Source of the DNA: Scenedesmus sp. ARA3
Lineage: Eukaryota > Chlorophyta > Chlorophyceae > Sphaeropleales > Scenedesmaceae
Reading direction: 5' to 3'
DNA length: 64,000 nt
Assembly: GCA_004335835.1 (NCBI GenBank)
Contig: RWJK01001857.1
Coordinates: forward strand, 1-64,000
Part shown: positions 62,801 to 64,000 of the stretch, piece after piece
How positions within the stretch are numbered: the stretch's first letter is position 1
Layout: each line of letters starts with the position of its first letter
The notes under the pieces: generated by a model
Database searches by the model: none
Told to the model about the DNA's origin: nothing
What the model saw: only the letters and a program-made list of their open reading frames with translations
Made by a program: the position numbers and the translations under genes

Positions 62801-64000
62801 CGCTGCCCATGCTGCCTCCAGCCAGGCTTGCAGGGAGGCTGCAAAAGCAGGCAAGAGTGCGGCAGACAGGCAGGAGTGCGGCGGCGATGTTTATACGTGC
62901 TTCGGTATGCATGGGCAGCGAACAAGATGCATACACAGCTCGCGCGACGGTGGGTACTGTGCAATCAAAGCCTGCAGCCAAACATGGCAGCACCACCTGG
63001 GGAAACCCCGCTGCCCATGCTGCCTCCAGCCAGGCTTGCAGGGAGGCTGCAAAAACAGCAGGCAGGTGGGGCACGCAGGAGCAGTGATTACGGACTGTGC
63101 AGCATCTATCTGCACATACTAAAAAAAACCTCAACAGTGTGAATTTTATATGTTCTGTTGGTGACGTGCAACCCTTCAAAGCCCATGCAAGTTTCCCTGT
63201 TGCAAGCACAACACAAATCAAACACGTCTGCACCCGCTCAGCAATGTTAGGTACGGAGCCGCAGCCGCCAAACAGCGCCGCCCTTACAGCAGGCTCCCCG
63301 CGCAGCAGCTGGTGGCTGTCCTGCATCGATTGCCGGATCCCCAACATTTGAACTTACATGTTACCTTACAAGTTGTCAATGTGCACCCCTCCAAAGCTCT
63401 TAGCATCCCGTCTTAACAGGCTATTCAGCGGTCCCTCAATTCTGGCATTTTCTTACGCGTCATTTCATTCTAGCCGTTGCGGAACCGCTGCAACTGCACA
63501 TATTGCACGATAATGGCCAAGTGGAGGAATTCTTCCACCGCTGAATAGCCTGTTAAGCAAACCCAAATTAACAAAAAAATCTGCACCCACTCACCAACAT
63601 CGGGTACGAAGCTGCGGCCGCCGAACAGCGCCGCACTAACAGCATCATCGCCCCGCAGCAGCTGGTGGCTGGCCTGCATCTGTTGCGTGCTTGCCAAGCG
63701 TGCAAAATGACCCAAGGAGTGTTGTTGTTATTAGTGGATCCTTAAAAAGCTCATTGCATGCTGAACAACCCAGACAATCCATCAACGCCCACTCACCCAC
63801 GTCAGGCACAAAGCCGCAGCCGCCAAACAGCGCTGCTCTTACATCAGCATTGCCCCGCATCAGCTGGTGGCTGGCCTGCATCTGTATGTTGCGGAAGCCA
63901 CAGCCCCAGCCGCTGTCTGCTTGCCCAGCGCCGCTGTGAAAGCCCACCGGCCCTGCATTGCAATGTAACAACAGCAGTGAGTTGCGGCCAAATGATTCGA
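52821..64000 (-). CDS. UFM1-specific-protease-like peptidase (C78) with ZZ finger (5' partial)
   Basis: Visible exons: 63952-63797, 62627-62460, 54715-53996, 53460-53289 and 52980-52821. Phases match at every junction (about 458 residues); the N-terminus is beyond 64000. The first holds the C78 catalytic Cys region (GWGCGFRNIQM). The second reads SLQAWLEAAWAAGFDPGGAA and SRKWVGTTEAAALLRCFGC, as in UFSP proteins. The third starts with a ZZ zinc finger (HTGFACNVC, IIGIRYKSYQTPNYDVCSSC), then a Gln/Ser/Gly linker and AEWIWAYFSQ. The fourth has PLYLQHEGHSRTVVGIE and LVILDPG, giving the catalytic His and Asp. The last, AKQGWQRRVKRGMASL then YQVLYVAPGL, closes the fold. Such enzymes cleave UFM1 or ubiquitin-like tags. 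Intron 62459-54716 spans 7.7 kb and holds two genes on the other strand. Reading the two halves as one gene is inference from domain order and phase. Confidence 0.78.
53050..53142 (-). repeat. Second copy of the final exon head of the C78 gene
   Basis: AKQGWQRRVKRGMASLSRKP through YQVLY is present here almost unchanged, after its own acceptor (ctttccag), then diverges. Splicing to this copy would replace the normal C-terminus. Confidence 0.8.
53500..53670 (-). repeat. Two copies of the 53460-53289 exon head
   Basis: KPPLYLQHEGHSRT with its acceptor recurs as KPPLYPQHGGHSRT at about 53517-53570 and 53622-53668 (period about 107 bp). Confidence 0.85.
55219..57427 (+). CDS. PAP/fibrillin (plastid lipid-associated) family protein
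   Basis: Exons: (55219 or earlier)-55416, 55762-55825, 56242-56318, 56583-56782 and 57280-57427; phases close from 55416 on. The first visible exon gives LLLTASVDTDSALSVIKSCV and APVVLDAMLQLEAAKLP. Then come EGWLELLQAPGTHWRLVFTA (the usual fibrillin WxLxYT-like segment), NKGGVYFPIAACQ, LTFNGPYAMKGKQLTFDVVK and LPFFLYAYIDRDIVVARGRS followed by GGLAVWQRA, the typical fibrillin C-terminal motif. Fibrillins sit in plastoglobules or thylakoids and bind lipids. The start codon was not found; an Arg/Ala/Ser-rich stretch around 55145-55206 in another frame may be transit peptide in a separate exon. TGTAA follows 43 bases after the stop. The gene lies inside the C78 peptidase intron on the opposite strand. 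Confidence 0.75.
56480..56555 (+). repeat. Copy of the 56583-56782 exon head
   Basis: FDAAQADFENGVFLGP recurs just upstream as FHAAQADFMNSVFLGP after its own ccgcag acceptor. Confidence 0.85.
57060..57262 (+). repeat. Two copies of the final exon head of the fibrillin gene
   Basis: DAKKLPFFLYAYIDRDIVVA with its ctgctgcag acceptor recurs at 57062-57125 and 57187-57248 (YNDRDIVVA). Each is followed by CTG runs. The third copy, 57280, is the complete exon. Confidence 0.9.
57471..57475 (+). promoter_or_regulatory. Polyadenylation signal TGTAA (fibrillin gene)
   Basis: TGTAA lies 43 bases after the stop codon, the usual position for chlorophyte genes. Confidence 0.7.
58018..60896 (+). CDS. FkbM-family SAM-dependent methyltransferase
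   Basis: Seven exons close in phase to 296 residues: 58018-58168, 58343-58543, 58854-59028, 59856-59984, 60324-60405 and 60744-60896 are firm in sequence; the 58018 start is the first ATG in frame. (These are six coordinates; the 59029-59855 intron holds only pseudo-exons.) Motifs: VVLDCGANVGSFARMA (SAM-binding motif I), GTIYCLEPMPDVCTALKLNI, LLKINVERAEWDVLAGI, DWPKVRQVSAQVHDIRGR and GFQVTVCQEPRF, ending NLHMVYGCRP. This is the FkbM pattern of O-methyltransferases acting on small molecules or glycans; the substrate cannot be told. No clear targeting peptide. It lies in the C78 peptidase intron, opposite strand, 590 bp after the fibrillin gene, and has the same orientation as that gene. Confidence 0.85.
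59130..59640 (+). repeat. Three copies of the 58854-59028 exon tail
   Basis: QATFSLVLHRPQSFSLLEDC with GKAVAR and the CG|GTGAGC donor recurs at about 59135-59228, 59340-59426 and 59530-59635 (period about 200 bp). Confidence 0.9.
60545..60700 (+). repeat. Partial copies of the last exon head of the FkbM gene
   Basis: VRQVSAQVHDIRGRAE after an acceptor lies at about 60551-60598. A shorter VRDIRGS piece lies at about 60674-60695. Confidence 0.8.
61055..61290 (+). repeat. Copies of the 3' end of the FkbM gene beyond its stop
   Basis: VCQEPRFA through NLHMVYGCRP recurs with stop at about 61064-61138. A fragment (NLHMVY) follows at about 61258-61278. The copying extends into the 3' flank, not only into introns. 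Confidence 0.8.
61300..62330. other. Intronic stretch without recognisable gene
   Basis: This lies within the large C78 intron, beyond the FkbM gene. Only short unsupported frames are seen. A brief CT run is at 62098-62110. Confidence 0.4.
62335..62415 (-). repeat. Copy of the 62627-62460 exon tail
   Basis: RKWVGTTEAAALLRYFGCRA then QLVKFLG, with a GTGAGT donor, repeats the real exon end (RCFGC, QLVEFLG) 125 bp downstream. Confidence 0.85.
62765..63065 (-). repeat. Copies of the 62627-62460 exon head
   Basis: SLQAWLEAAWAAGFDPGA recurs at about 62775-62850. SLQAWLEAAWAAGFP recurs at about 62990-63060. Both have ctgcag acceptors. Confidence 0.85.
63215..63700 (-). repeat. Two copies of the catalytic-Cys exon tail
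   Basis: QASHQLLRGDDAVSAALFGG with FVPDVG and a GTGAGT donor lies at about 63595-63690. QDSHQLLRGEPAVRAALFGG lies at about 63235-63335. Both lack the GWGCGFRNIQM part, so they cannot replace the real exon. Confidence 0.85.

Noticed and set aside
459..63952. Transposable elements or introner-type elements as cause of the repeated segments
   Set aside because: The repeats differ from gene to gene and match only their own exon; no shared element, terminal repeat or transposase/reverse transcriptase was seen.

Overview
The window looks like nuclear DNA of a chlorophyte green alga, most likely a chlorophycean. The coding regions are broken by many short GT-AG introns with ctgcag-type acceptors. 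TGTAA, the usual chlorophyte polyadenylation signal, lies just past several stop codons. There are plastid-type genes (PAP/fibrillin, a DUF815 ATPase with a transit-like N-terminus), plant-type families (REVEILLE MYB, GH5 mannanase, UFM1 protease) and very abundant CAG/CTG triplets giving poly-Q, poly-A, poly-S and poly-L. Scenedesmaceae is a guess from this style, not something shown. Gene models were built by hand from splice sites, reading phase and family motifs. For eight genes the phases close from start (or first visible exon) to stop.

Layout. 0-7 kb, + strand: the 3' end of an unrecognised gene, then a bZIP-like coiled-coil gene full of duplicated exon fragments. 7.2-11.3 kb: a repeat array, then no recognisable gene. 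11.4-15.2 kb, - strand: plastid-type DUF815 P-loop ATPase. 15.2-20.2 kb: intergenic, with four minisatellites. 20.4-25.2 kb, -: Cys/His-cluster protein with long poly-Q. 26.0-28.7 kb, -: REVEILLE/LCL-type SHAQKYF MYB. 29.2-35.9 kb, -: an 1152-residue fusion of cobyrinate a,c-diamide synthase (CobB/CbiA) and a BtuF-like corrinoid-binding domain. 38.1-41.6 kb and 45.5-52.0 kb, -: two tandem membrane-anchored GH5 endo-beta-mannanases. 52.8-64 kb and beyond, -: a UFM1-specific-protease-like C78 peptidase with a ZZ finger. Its 7.7 kb intron holds two genes on the opposite strand, a PAP/fibrillin gene and an FkbM-type methyltransferase.

Two things stand out. First, the CobB-BtuF fusion is an intron-rich, repeat-laden eukaryotic gene, although cobalamin synthesis is known only from prokaryotes. 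Second, almost every gene carries tandem copies of exon ends together with their splice sites inside its introns. The two mannanases make this informative: every intron I find only in the second copy contains duplicated exon sequence, which suggests intron gain or growth by local tandem duplication. I recognise no transposon coding sequence, rRNA, tRNA or CRISPR array.
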